From positions 8,183 to 72,182 of the forward strand of contig CAYSWV010000023.1 of the NCBI GenBank assembly GCA_964434865.1: 64,000 nt of DNA. Reading direction: 5' to 3'. Position 1 is the first letter of the stretch. Each line of letters begins with the position of its first letter. Position numbers and translations under genes: made by a program. The notes beneath the pieces are model-generated. The model was not told the DNA's origin. It made no database searches and was given only the letters and a program-made list of their open reading frames with translations. This document shows positions 48,001-56,786 of the stretch, in pieces. The DNA comes from CAYSWV01 sp964434865. GTDB taxonomy: Bacteria; Cyanobacteriota; Cyanobacteriia; Thermostichales; Thermostichaceae.

Positions 48001-49332
48001 TTAGATCTGGCTATTCTCTTCAGGAAACCAATAGTCTACCCAATCACGCCCGACTTTCACAGTAATATCCGATTCAATAGCTCCTGTAGACTCTATCTTC
48101 ACTTCTCCAATGCCAAGGAGTGCTTGCATCTCTAGGGCACTTTGACTGTCGCCTTGCTGGGCGATGATCTGAGTGGTACTAATCACTTGTGGATCATCAA
48201 TAATGGCAAACACATGATGAAAGCCACGTTGTTGTAGATCTTGGCTAAATTGTCGGGCCATTCCTGGACGCCCTGACGCGTTTTGAACTGCAATCCGGAG
48301 CTGAGCAGGTGGAGGTGATTCTGGCCTTCCATTTAAGGGAATAGCTTCAAAGTAGTTAACTGAGATCTGATAAACAGCGTTTTCGTCAGGGAGCCAATAG
48401 CTTGTAGCATACTCTCGCGGTTGACTAAATCGACCTGGCAACATCACCATATCAAGTCGCTCTTGTCCATTATTAAACATAAATCTTGCTAACGATAAGA
48501 CTTCTTCCCAGGTCAGGTTAGTATCTAAATGCTCTCGGATGGCTTGGACAATTTGGGGGGTCTGTGTCCAGGTGCCTGGCTTTAGGAGTTCTCGACTGAC
48601 AGCTCGGATCAATTCTTGTTGGCGTTGGACTCGACCAATATCACCTAATTCATCATGCCTAAATCGGATAAAGTGATGGACTTGCTCACCATTTAACCGT
48701 TGTAATCCAGGTTCTAGATCGATATAGAGGCCTTGGGTTACATCTGTATATTTCATGGCCTCGGGTATATAAACCTCGACTCCACCAATAGCATCAATGA
48801 GATCTTGAATACCTTGGGTGTTTAAGCGAACATAGCGATCAATGCGAACCCCTCCTAGGAGTTGACTCACCGTGCGAGCCGCTAACACAGGTCCCCCAAG
48901 CTGGTTGGCGATATTGACTTTGTCATAGTCATGATCAGGAATTTCAACCCGAGTATCCCGAGGAATGGAGAGCAACGAAATAGCCTGATCTTTAGGATCA
49001 AAACGAGCCAGCATAATCGTGTCACTGCGCCCCTGCAACGATTCGCCCTGGGTCTTGTGGTGATTGGTGGGATCCGCATCATCGGAGCCTAAGATCAGGA
49101 TATGCAGGGTGTAGTCAAGCGATTCATTATTTTCGAAGAAAAGCTGCTCCTCCCAGGACATATCAGAGGTCAAAACGGGCTGAGGCAGTAAAACCGCAAC
49201 CAACGCCCCTAGAGCTCCTGCCGAGAATGCGGTGAACCCAAGAGAAAACCATAACAACCAGATCCGAAATCGTTTTGACATTAGGTTTAACACTAACCGC
49301 TTGATACAAGGTTGATACGTTGGGCGGATCAC
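48001..49332 (-). CDS. LytR-CpsA-Psr (LCP) family protein
   Basis: 443 residues from GTG 49332 (GGGAGG 12 bases upstream; ATG 49281 also possible). One N-terminal TM (about 24-47), LCP catalytic domain about 75-240 with RSDTIMLARFDP, SIPRDTRVEIPD and HFIRFRHDELGDIGRVQRQQ, the arginines and aspartates that bind polyprenyl pyrophosphate, and a LytR_C domain about 345-435 (RIAVQNASGRPGMARQF). LCP enzymes attach glycopolymers to peptidoglycan or an equivalent acceptor. Just downstream of the grpE-fusion region and divergent from the nucleotidyltransferase gene. Confidence 0.92.
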   Translation of the reverse strand: MIRPTYQPCIKRLVLNLMSKRFRIWLLWFSLGFTAFSAGALGALVAVLLPQPVLTSDMSWEEQLFFENNESLDYTLHILILGSDDADPTNHHKTQGESLQGRSDTIMLARFDPKDQAISLLSIPRDTRVEIPDHDYDKVNIANQLGGPVLAARTVSQLLGGVRIDRYVRLNTQGIQDLIDAIGGVEVYIPEAMKYTDVTQGLYIDLEPGLQRLNGEQVHHFIRFRHDELGDIGRVQRQQELIRAVSRELLKPGTWTQTPQIVQAIREHLDTNLTWEEVLSLARFMFNNGQERLDMVMLPGRFSQPREYATSYWLPDENAVYQISVNYFEAIPLNGRPESPPPAQLRIAVQNASGRPGMARQFSQDLQQRGFHHVFAIIDDPQVISTTQIIAQQGDSQSALEMQALLGIGEVKIESTGAIESDITVKVGRDWVDYWFPEENSQI

Positions 49333-49464
49333 AGTCAGAGTGAACCTCCCTTAACTACAAAACTAATATTACCCAAGCTTATCAAGCGTTAGACAACTGC
49401 ATCTCAACACTCTAGTGGTAAGGTATCGACTAGGTCCCACCTGATAGGGTAGCCATAAAGTAAC

Positions 49465-49512
49465 CTGTCATCTGTCTCAACTGTCATCTGTCTCAACTGT
49501 CATCTGTCTCAG
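49465..49512. repeat. Three 16-bp tandem repeats
   Basis: CTGTCATCTGTCTCAA at 49465-49480 and 49481-49496, then 49497-49512 with one mismatch at the last base. Placed in the divergent control region between the LCP and nucleotidyltransferase genes. Confidence 0.93.
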
Positions 49513-49596
49513 TCGAGCCCAACAACAGCCCCTAGAGATAACAACAGGTGATCTTTGAAGACCAGGGTTATTGTATCTCATGACTTGAGGAGTTCT

Positions 49597-50544
49597 ATGC
49601 AAGCTGTCATTTTAGCCGGTGGAAAAGGAACCCGACTTCGCCCATTTACCCTGGCTCAACCTAAGCCTCTCTTACCCTTGTTGGATATCCCTTTTTTGGT
49701 TTGGATCCTACAGCGATGCCATGCTGCCGAGCTCACCGATATTTTGATCAGTGTCGGGTATCTGGGTGAGCACATTGAAGCAGCTTTGGGATCAGGTACA
49801 GACTATGGTGTTCAGATCCGTTATATCTATGAGTCAAAACCACTCGATACAGCAGGTTCATTGGCAAAAGGCCGTCATTGGTTTACAGGCGATCCCTTGG
49901 TTGTTTTTAATGCTGATATATTGACTAACTTAGATCTTAAAGATTTGATGAGGCAACATTGTCAGTCTGGGGCCCAAGCTACCCTCACTCTAACTCGGGT
50001 TGAAGACATTACGGCTTATGGTCTAGTCGAAATGGATCAAGACCAAACGATCTGCTCATTTCGAGAGAAACCCACCCCCGCAGAAGCTGCCCATATCACC
50101 ACCAATACGATCAATGCAGGGACATATGTTTTAAATCCCACTATCTTTGATGCCTATGCTGCTGATGAACCCTTGAGCTTTGAGCGACAGGTCTTCCCTG
50201 ATCTGTTAGCGGGGGGGGATCTAATGAAAGGCTATATTCACTATGGGTATTGGCGCGATTTGGGTACTCCAGCCAGCTACTACCACGGTCAATTAGATAT
50301 TCTGACTAGCAAGATGGTTGATTTCCCATTACCTGATGTTGTGGAGCACTCACTAGGGATCTGGATTCATAAAAATGCTGAGGTGTCTCCCCAAGCCCGT
50401 CTAGGATCACCTTGCTATGTTGGATCAAATTGCAAGATTGGCTCCGCAGCTGTCCTACCTGCAGGAACCATAGTCTCACACCAATGCTGGATCAACCGCA
50501 TGCTAGAACCAGGGGTTTATGGACCTGGCACGTTAGCTGTGTAG
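49597..50544 (+). CDS. Sugar nucleotidyltransferase (mannose-1-phosphate guanylyltransferase-like)
   Basis: 315 residues from ATG 49597, with GAGGAG at 49587-49592; the longer frame from TTG 49555 is rejected. N-terminal Rossmann-like nucleotidyltransferase with the signature LAGGKGTRLRPFT, PKPLLPLLDIP, the metal Asp in VFNADILT, and FREKPT; the C-terminal 75 residues form a left-handed beta-helix (VSPQARLGSPCYVGSNCKIGSAAVL). It makes an NDP-sugar from a sugar-1-phosphate, probably GDP-mannose or a relative. Its neighbours (LCP, pyruvyl transferase) suggest surface polysaccharide supply. Confidence 0.87.
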   Translation: MQAVILAGGKGTRLRPFTLAQPKPLLPLLDIPFLVWILQRCHAAELTDILISVGYLGEHIEAALGSGTDYGVQIRYIYESKPLDTAGSLAKGRHWFTGDPLVVFNADILTNLDLKDLMRQHCQSGAQATLTLTRVEDITAYGLVEMDQDQTICSFREKPTPAEAAHITTNTINAGTYVLNPTIFDAYAADEPLSFERQVFPDLLAGGDLMKGYIHYGYWRDLGTPASYYHGQLDILTSKMVDFPLPDVVEHSLGIWIHKNAEVSPQARLGSPCYVGSNCKIGSAAVLPAGTIVSHQCWINRMLEPGVYGPGTLAV

Positions 50545-50640
50545 TTCAGACCTTGAATTTTTAATCTTTGAAGATGGTTGAGTCTACTGCGCTGGGATTG
50601 ATATGTCCTTAAGTGTAGAAATTCCAATAAGTGTAGAGAT

Positions 50641-51237
50641 TTAAGTATAGTACTTTAAGATCTCACTCAAACCAGCCACTTTAAAAGCCTCACCAATCGC
50701 AGCCATTTGCCATTCATCATGGGTGCGATACACTTCAGCCATAACCATGGCCGTTGCTTCGGTGTAATTTTGGCCTGATAAGTTATATCGAGCTATCTCT
50801 TGACTATTGCTAGTGTTAACTAGGCGAACAAAGGCATTTTCAACCTGACCAAAAGTTTGTTGGCGGCGTAAGGCTTCATAGATGGTGACCACAAACACAA
50901 GCTTATGAATGGCGGCGGGGAGCTGATTCAAATCAACCCAGACTTGTTCATCATCTCCACTACCCGCCCCTGTTAGGTTATCACCATGATGGATAATGGC
51001 CCCTGAGTGGTGCTGTAGATTGCTGTAGTACACAACATCTCTAATATCAGCTAGCTTACCTGTAGGTTGAATACAAAGGACGGCGGAATCTAGATCAAAG
51101 TCTTGAGAGGGCTTTCTCAGGAAACGACCCTCTACTTTTGTAGCCAGATCCCAGCCCAAACCACACAAAATCTGAGATAGGCCAGGAGCTGCCTTGGTTA
51201 GAGAAATACGTTGTCCTTTTTTCAAGTTAATTGACAT
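50641..51237 (-). CDS. TerD-family protein
   Basis: 198 residues from ATG 51237 (AGGAG 7 bases upstream; the 9-residue longer reading is rejected). It starts MSINLKKGQRISLTKAAPGL and carries DFDLDSAVL and GDNLTGAGSGDDEQV, the two Ca2+-binding acidic loops of the TerD fold, plus FVVTIYEA. TerD proteins are cytosolic Ca2+-binding stress proteins from tellurite/metal-response clusters. It differs from its neighbour by an insertion near residue 31 and a Cys-containing strand. Downstream TerD gene pair; no TerA, TerB or TerE is seen. Confidence 0.93.
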   Translation of the reverse strand: MSINLKKGQRISLTKAAPGLSQILCGLGWDLATKVEGRFLRKPSQDFDLDSAVLCIQPTGKLADIRDVVYYSNLQHHSGAIIHHGDNLTGAGSGDDEQVWVDLNQLPAAIHKLVFVVTIYEALRRQQTFGQVENAFVRLVNTSNSQEIARYNLSGQNYTEATAMVMAEVYRTHDEWQMAAIGEAFKVAGLSEILKYYT

Positions 51238-51263
51238 GGCTCTGCTCCTGACACAATGATTCA

Positions 51264-51318
51264 CTTGATCAGACCCTAACAGATCAGACTGTAACCCTAA
51301 CCTTGATCAGACCCTAAC
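51264..51318. repeat. 17-bp direct repeat between the TerD genes
   Basis: CTTGATCAGACCCTAAC at 51264-51280 and 51302-51318, with partial copies around them. In the gap between the two TerD genes. Confidence 0.85.
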
Positions 51319-51359
51319 CTGGATTAACCTAGATCAGACCTTGGCACGGATGCTTGAGA

Positions 51360-51935
51360 TTAACTGTAGCGATCCAGAAGGGCTTTCAAACCACCTTCAT
51401 AACCAGCTCCGACAGCATTGAGTCGCCATTCCTGGTCTTTACGATAAAGTTCAGCCATGATCATCGCGGTTTCGACTGAGTAGTCTTCGGTTAGATCGTA
51501 ACGGGCAACTTCAGTTTGATTGGCTTCATCAACTAATCTGACAAAAGCCTCTTGCACCTGGCCAAAGCTTTGCTTGCGTTGTTCAGATTCATAGATAGTG
51601 ACTACAAACACAATCTTTTGGACATCAGTTGGAACTTTACCTAGATCCACCTTCACCATTTCATCATCTCCGGGTCCAGCACCAGTGAGATTGTCACCCA
51701 TATGCTGCACTGACTTATCAGGATCTGGACTGGTGAGGTTGTTGTAAAAAATCAGATGTTTGTCGGAGATGAGTTTGTCATTGGCTCCTAACATAAACAC
51801 CGAGCTATCCAGATCAAAGTCAGCACCACCATCAGTACGTTTGACATCCCAACCCAAGCCAATAAAAGCCTTAGTGAGTCCTGGAGCCACTTTTTCTAAC
51901 GAGATTCTTTCGCCTTTTTTCAAGGAAATAGACAT
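51360..51935 (-). CDS. TerD-family protein
   Basis: 191 residues, canonical TerD length. MSISLKKGERISLEKVAPGL start, acidic Ca2+ loop DFDLDSSVFML, second loop MGDNLTGAGPGDDE and FVVTIYESEQRKQSFGQV. It is upstream of, and transcribed in the same direction as, the second TerD gene; 122 bp with repeats separate them, so either one transcript or separate promoters. Probably the closer match to typical TerD; the pair looks like an old duplication. Confidence 0.95.
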   Translation of the reverse strand: MSISLKKGERISLEKVAPGLTKAFIGLGWDVKRTDGGADFDLDSSVFMLGANDKLISDKHLIFYNNLTSPDPDKSVQHMGDNLTGAGPGDDEMVKVDLGKVPTDVQKIVFVVTIYESEQRKQSFGQVQEAFVRLVDEANQTEVARYDLTEDYSVETAMIMAELYRKDQEWRLNAVGAGYEGGLKALLDRYS

Positions 51936-52111
51936 AACTGCATAACCTCAGAGGACAACAAGGCTACAAGCCACTTGGAGACAGTCAGTCAACCCTTACG
52001 TTGAGATCTGTCACCCTGAATATTGCCAACTATATCACTATGGTCTCAAGATCAAAGGTGAAATCAAGTAGCCATCGGTTATGGATCAAGGTGCTCACAG
52101 CTTAGGATCAA

Positions 52112-53395
52112 CTAAGATAACGCTTGGGCGGCCCAAGCCTCAAACCGCTTTTTAACTTCAATACCTGAAGCTAGAGCTAGCTGCTGAATCTTCTCAATCT
52201 CTTGATTTAAATGGGCCTGAGTATCAGGTAGTTGGTTGACAAAAGTTAAGGCGTGTTGAAGAAAAGCATCAGGCTGAATAGATTCAATATCTTGAGTCCA
52301 GTGTGAGAGACCTAGCTGTTCAAAAAGCTCATGGGTCTTAAACTCATAAGCAATGGGTAAAACTGGAACACCTGACAATAGAGATAAAATAGCCATATGC
52401 ATCCGTGTTGCAATGACCATATCAAAGTTTTGGAGAATACTTTGTAGCTGAATAGGGGTATGAAAATCCTGGTTAACAGTAACATGAGCTTGGATAGCTT
52501 CTGGTAGCATTTGGTAAATCTCAAGAGCCACCTTAGAATCGTCAGTCCAATACTCATCGATCCCTTGACAGGTTGAAATATACGTGACCTCCACCTGGCC
52601 TGATTCTACTAGAGCTTGAGTTAGGGTCGCGAGCGACGTCAAATAGTTCTGCATTCCGACGTCAGCTGTAATTGATTTGAAATGCGGCCAGTACCTGACT
52701 GAGATCGCTACTTTCAAGCGCGGATTCGGTTGCACGGCCTGCTCAGGATCTTGAGGAGGAGCTAAAGCAAAAGCAGCATCAGCTGTAACAAAAATTTTGT
52801 CCTGTTGAACGGAAATCTCAGATAGATGTTTAACAGAAGCTTGATCTCTGACCATGATCAATAACGACTGATTAAAAATAGGCTGTAAAGCTCGCTGATT
52901 TTCAGGATTCTGAAACGGACCTAAGGACTGCGTGAAAAAAACTAGGGGCTTTTGCAAAGCTAGGGTTAAATTGAAGTCAAAGATTCGACTGCCCATAGGG
53001 TAGTTCTCTACTAAGTACGTTCCCCCTGTGCTCACAACCAGATCAGCGCCATGATAATCGCTCAGGATAGCCCATTCCTCTTGGGATAACAGTCCCTTTG
53101 CCAATGAGATCCAGCCGGAACGAAAAAACCTAGCCGCTGTGTAGATTCGCTGCATGTTTAAAGATCTAAAGAAGCCACTCAACTTACCTAGCTTGGGAAA
53201 TCGTCTGAGCTTAGGATAAAGCCAACCGCGAAAGTCAATGTCAGGGTAATACCTACTAGCTACATCTGGATCTTTGTCATAAACAATAAATTGTGTCCCT
53301 TGACCAAAAGTTTGCTTCAAGATCTCTATCACACCATAGAGAATTGCTCCATCCCCAGGATTAAGTGCTATGGTGTTTGAAATTACTATTTTCAT
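52112..53395 (-). CDS. Polysaccharide pyruvyl transferase family protein (CsaB-like)
   Basis: 427 residues from ATG 53395, giving the usual start MKIVISNTIALNPGDGAIL; the 25 residues upstream in frame look non-coding. Markers: N-terminal nucleotide-binding GDGAILYGVIEIL, VSTGGTYLVENYP, FFTQSLGPF, MVRDQASVKHLSE, and the C-terminal ATRMHMAILSLLSGVPVLPIAYEFK, the family's conserved Arg-His site for phosphoenolpyruvate. It adds pyruvate ketals to sugars in surface polymers. Stand-alone gene. Confidence 0.86.
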   Translation of the reverse strand: MKIVISNTIALNPGDGAILYGVIEILKQTFGQGTQFIVYDKDPDVASRYYPDIDFRGWLYPKLRRFPKLGKLSGFFRSLNMQRIYTAARFFRSGWISLAKGLLSQEEWAILSDYHGADLVVSTGGTYLVENYPMGSRIFDFNLTLALQKPLVFFTQSLGPFQNPENQRALQPIFNQSLLIMVRDQASVKHLSEISVQQDKIFVTADAAFALAPPQDPEQAVQPNPRLKVAISVRYWPHFKSITADVGMQNYLTSLATLTQALVESGQVEVTYISTCQGIDEYWTDDSKVALEIYQMLPEAIQAHVTVNQDFHTPIQLQSILQNFDMVIATRMHMAILSLLSGVPVLPIAYEFKTHELFEQLGLSHWTQDIESIQPDAFLQHALTFVNQLPDTQAHLNQEIEKIQQLALASGIEVKKRFEAWAAQALS

Positions 53396-53644
53396 GAGTT
53401 GAGTCCCTAGTAGAGTAGATTCAATAGTTGGGCCAGCTACAGTTGAATTAGATATAGCTAACCAGCCCAATCAAGCCTGCTTGAAATATGTAGGACTATC
53501 AATTAATCTAAAGTTGTGCTCAATATACTATCGCGCCAACCTAAAGAAGGCTTCAGTATTAGTACGAATTGATTAAGTTCATTTTCATCCAGACTTTGAT
53601 AAAGCCAAACTAGCTTAGTCTATCCTTAGCTTGAAGTTAAAGCA

Positions 53645-53670
53645 TTGAGATTAAAGCTTGAGATTAAAGC
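53645..53670. repeat. Exact 13-bp tandem duplication upstream of clpP
   Basis: TTGAGATTAAAGC at 53645-53657 and 53658-53670, preceded by a partial third copy. Confidence 0.9.
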
Positions 53671-53724
53671 TTGATTTCAAACTAGGGTCTTTTAACGTTA
53701 AGACAACTTTGTTTTCAGAGCTTA

Positions 53725-53766
53725 GATCTACAAAGTTTGATCCACAAAGTTTGATCTACAAGGGAT
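53725..53766. repeat. 14-bp tandem repeats upstream of clpP
   Basis: GATCTACAAAGTTT at 53725-53738, a one-mismatch copy at 53739-53752, then a decayed third copy at 53753-53766. Confidence 0.88.
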
Positions 53767-53873
53767 CAATCAGGGGTTGGGTTGGCTTGTGGTGAAGAAA
53801 TTACACCTATAACTTCGATCCTAGCTCTAGATTAAAATGAAACGTGACAGCACAAACATAGGTAAGATCTAGC

Positions 53874-54473
53874 ATGATACCCACGGTTATTGAGCAGTCT
53901 GCTCGGGGCGAACGGGCTTTTGACATCTATTCACGACTTCTACGTGATCGGATTATCTTTCTAGGCACTCAGGTTGATGATAACGTGGCTAACCTGATCG
54001 TGGCTCAAATGCTTTATCTAGAATCAGAAGACCCTGAGAAAGATATTTTCCTTTATATCAACTCTCCAGGTGGATCTGTCTATGCCGGCATGGCTATTTA
54101 CGACACAATGCAGCATATTCAACCTGATGTCTCTACCATCTGTATTGGTCTTGCTGCCAGTATGGGGGCGTTCTTACTAGCAGGTGGAGCCGCGGGTAAG
54201 CGGATTGCCCTACCTCATGCTCGAATTATGATCCACCAACCCTTAGGGGGCGCTCAGGGTCCTGCCACTGATATCGAGATCCAAGCCAATGAGATCATGT
54301 TTATTAAACAGTCTTTGAATGGCTTACTGGCTCACCATACCGGACAACCGATAGAAATCATTGAACGGGATACCGATCGGGACAACTTTAAAACACCTGA
54401 ACAAGCTAAAGAGTATGGACTCATTGATCAAGTGATTGTTAAGCGTAAGCAGCCTGTTTTAACTGCTGTTTAG
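53874..54473 (+). CDS. clpP: ATP-dependent Clp protease proteolytic subunit
   Basis: 199 residues. Catalytic triad Ser96 (GLAASMGA), His121 (MIHQPLGG), Asp170 region (DTDRDNF); INSPGGSVYAGMAIYD oxyanion strip intact. Self-compartmentalised serine protease that works with ClpX or ClpC. This copy is alone, not beside clpX, so it corresponds to the extra ClpP1/ClpP2-type subunits of cyanobacteria; which one cannot be said. ATG 53874 matches the family start. Confidence 0.95.
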   Translation: MIPTVIEQSARGERAFDIYSRLLRDRIIFLGTQVDDNVANLIVAQMLYLESEDPEKDIFLYINSPGGSVYAGMAIYDTMQHIQPDVSTICIGLAASMGAFLLAGGAAGKRIALPHARIMIHQPLGGAQGPATDIEIQANEIMFIKQSLNGLLAHHTGQPIEIIERDTDRDNFKTPEQAKEYGLIDQVIVKRKQPVLTAV

Positions 54474-54550
54474 AGTTCCGACTGGTGGTTCACTAAGAGT
54501 GCTCAAGATCCTTGTATACTTGATGTCGTTCAGGGATCTTGAGGGTGCCT

Positions 54551-55696
54551 ATGCAGCGGACATTAGCCGAAATTAACGACAAAATCACCTCAGGTACAGC
54601 CCGTGTTGTCACTGTTGCAGAATTAAAGTCTCTGGTTGCGCGAGAAGGCCCTGAAGCTACATTTGAACAAGTGGATGTGATCACAACAGGTACTTTTGAA
54701 CCAATGGAAGCCTCAGGAGCCATTATCAATCTAGGACACACCGATCCACCAATCAAATTACGCCAAGTTTGGTTAAATCAGGTTCAGGCCTATGCTGGGT
54801 TTGGTGCCGTTGATCTCTATTTAGGAGCCTCACAGCCTTCAGATCAAGCTGATGATCCTTATGGAGGCGGCCATGTTATTGCAGATCTAATTGCAGGAAA
54901 AGAGGTGGCTTTGCGAGCTTTAGGCCATTCTACTGATTGCTATCCCCGTGCCGAATTAGAAATTACAATTCACAAGGACCATATTAATCAGTTTTATTTA
55001 TTTAATCCTCGCAACGCTTATCAAAATTTTATTGTGGGGGTTAACGGGGGCGATCGCCCTCTCTACACCTACTTAGGATTGTTGCAACCCGATTTAGGCA
55101 ATGCTGTGTACTCTAACCCGGGAGCCGTTTCACCTCTATTTAATGACCCAGAGCTGGATGTGATCGGGATCGGGACGCGCATCTTTTTAGGGGGGGGACA
55201 GGGGTATATTGCTTGGGAAGGGACTCAACATTTTCCGAGACAAAAGCGATTGGATAATGCTACACCCATCGGTCCAGCCGCTACCCTAGCCTTAATTGGG
55301 GATGCAAAAACTATGGAATCTAACTGGGTCAAAGGCTGCTATTTTCGTCACTATGGCCCCTCTTTAATGATCGGAGTTGGGATTCCCCTACCCGCTTTAA
55401 CCCTCAACATCATCAAGCGAGCTGCCGTTCAAGATGACGATCTAGTTGCTCCTATTATCGATTTTTCAATTCCCAGACGGGTGCGACCCACATTTGGCCT
55501 GGTCTCTTATGCTCAATTGAAATCTGGATCTATTCGGCTAAGTGGTCGTACCGTCAGAGCTGCTCCTCTGGCTAGTATTCGCCGGTCTTATGAAGTTGCT
55601 ACAGCCTTGAAACAAATGATTTTAAATGGACAATTTCTCTTGAGTGAGCCTGTTGCGCCGTTACCTAAAGATCAGGACTTTTTACCCCAACGCTGA
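54551..55696 (+). CDS. HcyBio-family (DUF39) homocysteine biosynthesis-type protein
   Basis: 381 residues from ATG 54551, preceded by GAGGG; the TTG at 54539 is less likely. It begins QRTLAEINDKITSGTARVVTVAEL and has the family pattern FEPMEASGAIINLGHTDPPIKL, GGGHVIADLIAGKEVALRALG, and GIGTRIFLGGGQGYIAWEGTQH with Cys-containing loops (C148-type STDCYPR). In archaea and delta-proteobacteria DUF39 proteins take part in homocysteine formation from aspartate semialdehyde and sulfide, usually with an Fd/NIL partner; no partner is here. The chromosome copy of a HIP1 octamer (GCGATCGC) lies at 55050-55057. clpP is 77 bp upstream, same direction. Confidence 0.85.
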   Translation: MQRTLAEINDKITSGTARVVTVAELKSLVAREGPEATFEQVDVITTGTFEPMEASGAIINLGHTDPPIKLRQVWLNQVQAYAGFGAVDLYLGASQPSDQADDPYGGGHVIADLIAGKEVALRALGHSTDCYPRAELEITIHKDHINQFYLFNPRNAYQNFIVGVNGGDRPLYTYLGLLQPDLGNAVYSNPGAVSPLFNDPELDVIGIGTRIFLGGGQGYIAWEGTQHFPRQKRLDNATPIGPAATLALIGDAKTMESNWVKGCYFRHYGPSLMIGVGIPLPALTLNIIKRAAVQDDDLVAPIIDFSIPRRVRPTFGLVSYAQLKSGSIRLSGRTVRAAPLASIRRSYEVATALKQMILNGQFLLSEPVAPLPKDQDFLPQR

Positions 55697-56098
55697 TCTG
55701 AAGATCAATTTAGACAGCTCCAGTTCCATCAACATGCCACTAGCAACCTCGAAATCCCTGGAGCTATTCAGTGTGCGATCGACTGGAGTTGTGACCAAGT
55801 GATGGTATTGCCTCTACCAACCTTTCAATTCAACCCAGGTTCAATGGGTTCTGAAGTCTAGGATCAGACTCGTAGTCGAAATCTAGTTAGTTATAGAGGC
55901 TACAGAAGTTCTACCTAGAGTCTCATTTGTCGATCCTGTGGGTCAGTTATAATGATCTTGTTCACTCCGCAGTTCCTTGCTTCAGTCGAAGACGCTTGTT
56001 GATGGATCATGAATCACTCAGGTCGTTAACACCAAAGATGTGCTTGTAAATTCCTGCTCTCCATGATTGTCACATTGATGTCACATTGATTAAGTTCG
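55697..56098. other. 402-bp intergenic region
   Basis: No ORF or RNA was recognised. It contains an AGCTCCAG/CTGGAGCT inverted pair (55716-55723 and 55758-55765, 34-base loop, no T-run) and an exact 11-bp tandem duplication at 56069-56090, just before the next gene. Confidence 0.4.
56069..56090. repeat. Exact 11-bp tandem duplication
   Basis: GTCACATTGAT at 56069-56079 and 56080-56090, immediately before the gene at 56099. Confidence 0.9.
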
Positions 56099-56779
56099 TT
56101 GAATAACATTACCTATAAGTCAGATATGAAAAATCGTGTTTGGCGTAAGGCCTTTCGCTTACCCCAGACCTACGTAGTGTTAGCGAGTATTGCCATAGGT
56201 GGGGCCGCGCTGATTATGGTTGCAGGGCCTCGATGGCTAGTACTGGGCGGTGGAAGTGTTGTTAGTTTAGGGATGTTAGGGGCTTGGTTACGTCAAATTG
56301 AGCAGATTACTCCCTCAGCTAATCTTTTGGATGCCACTGTCTTTCAAGAGAATGTCTGGCTATATCAAGATCAAATTCCCAACACGTCTTGGGCTACTTG
56401 GGAAAAAGCCACTAGTCTAGCTTTAGCAGCCCAAACAGCGGCGGCCCAAATTGGTGAACGTCAACCCGATAGCTATTCTGAGTTGTTGCAGGTTTTGTAT
56501 AGCCTACTAGCTCTGCTAGAACAGATAGCCCAAGCGGCCCAGGCTTTGGATCAACTAGAAACCTCAACTTATCGCCAGGCCACCGAAGCCCGATTACAAC
56601 AGAGCCTTGAGGGCATACAACAGACTCAACGGCAACTGCGACTGATTCGAGATCAACTGGTTCTCTCATCTATTGATCCAGCGATGGCGGGTCAAGCCAT
56701 TTCATTACCTTTGCACCTGAAAGAATTGAGAGAAGCCAATCAGCAGATCTTGCAAATACATTCCTCATCTAGCAGGTGA
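56099..56779 (+). CDS. Membrane protein with long helical tail, unknown
   Basis: 226 residues from TTG 56099, or 217 from ATG 56126; neither has a clear ribosome binding site. Two hydrophobic segments (about 28-47 and 49-65) precede about 150 residues rich in Ala, Gln, Leu and Glu with heptad character (coiled coil, about 110-215). No recognised family. It is 7 bp upstream of the vWA/solute-binding lipoprotein gene, so they are surely co-transcribed, and it may serve as its membrane partner. Confidence 0.7.
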   Translation: MNNITYKSDMKNRVWRKAFRLPQTYVVLASIAIGGAALIMVAGPRWLVLGGGSVVSLGMLGAWLRQIEQITPSANLLDATVFQENVWLYQDQIPNTSWATWEKATSLALAAQTAAAQIGERQPDSYSELLQVLYSLLALLEQIAQAAQALDQLETSTYRQATEARLQQSLEGIQQTQRQLRLIRDQLVLSSIDPAMAGQAISLPLHLKELREANQQILQIHSSSSR

Positions 56780-56786
56780 TTTATCG

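Larger units (their letters stand above)
53396..53873. other. 478-bp intergenic region with short tandem repeats
   Basis: Between the divergent pyruvyl transferase gene (minus) and clpP (plus). It contains two repeat sets (53645-53670 and 53725-53766). Upstream of the clpP ATG lies TAAAAT (about 53832-53837), a possible -10. No ORF or RNA gene was recognised. Confidence 0.45.
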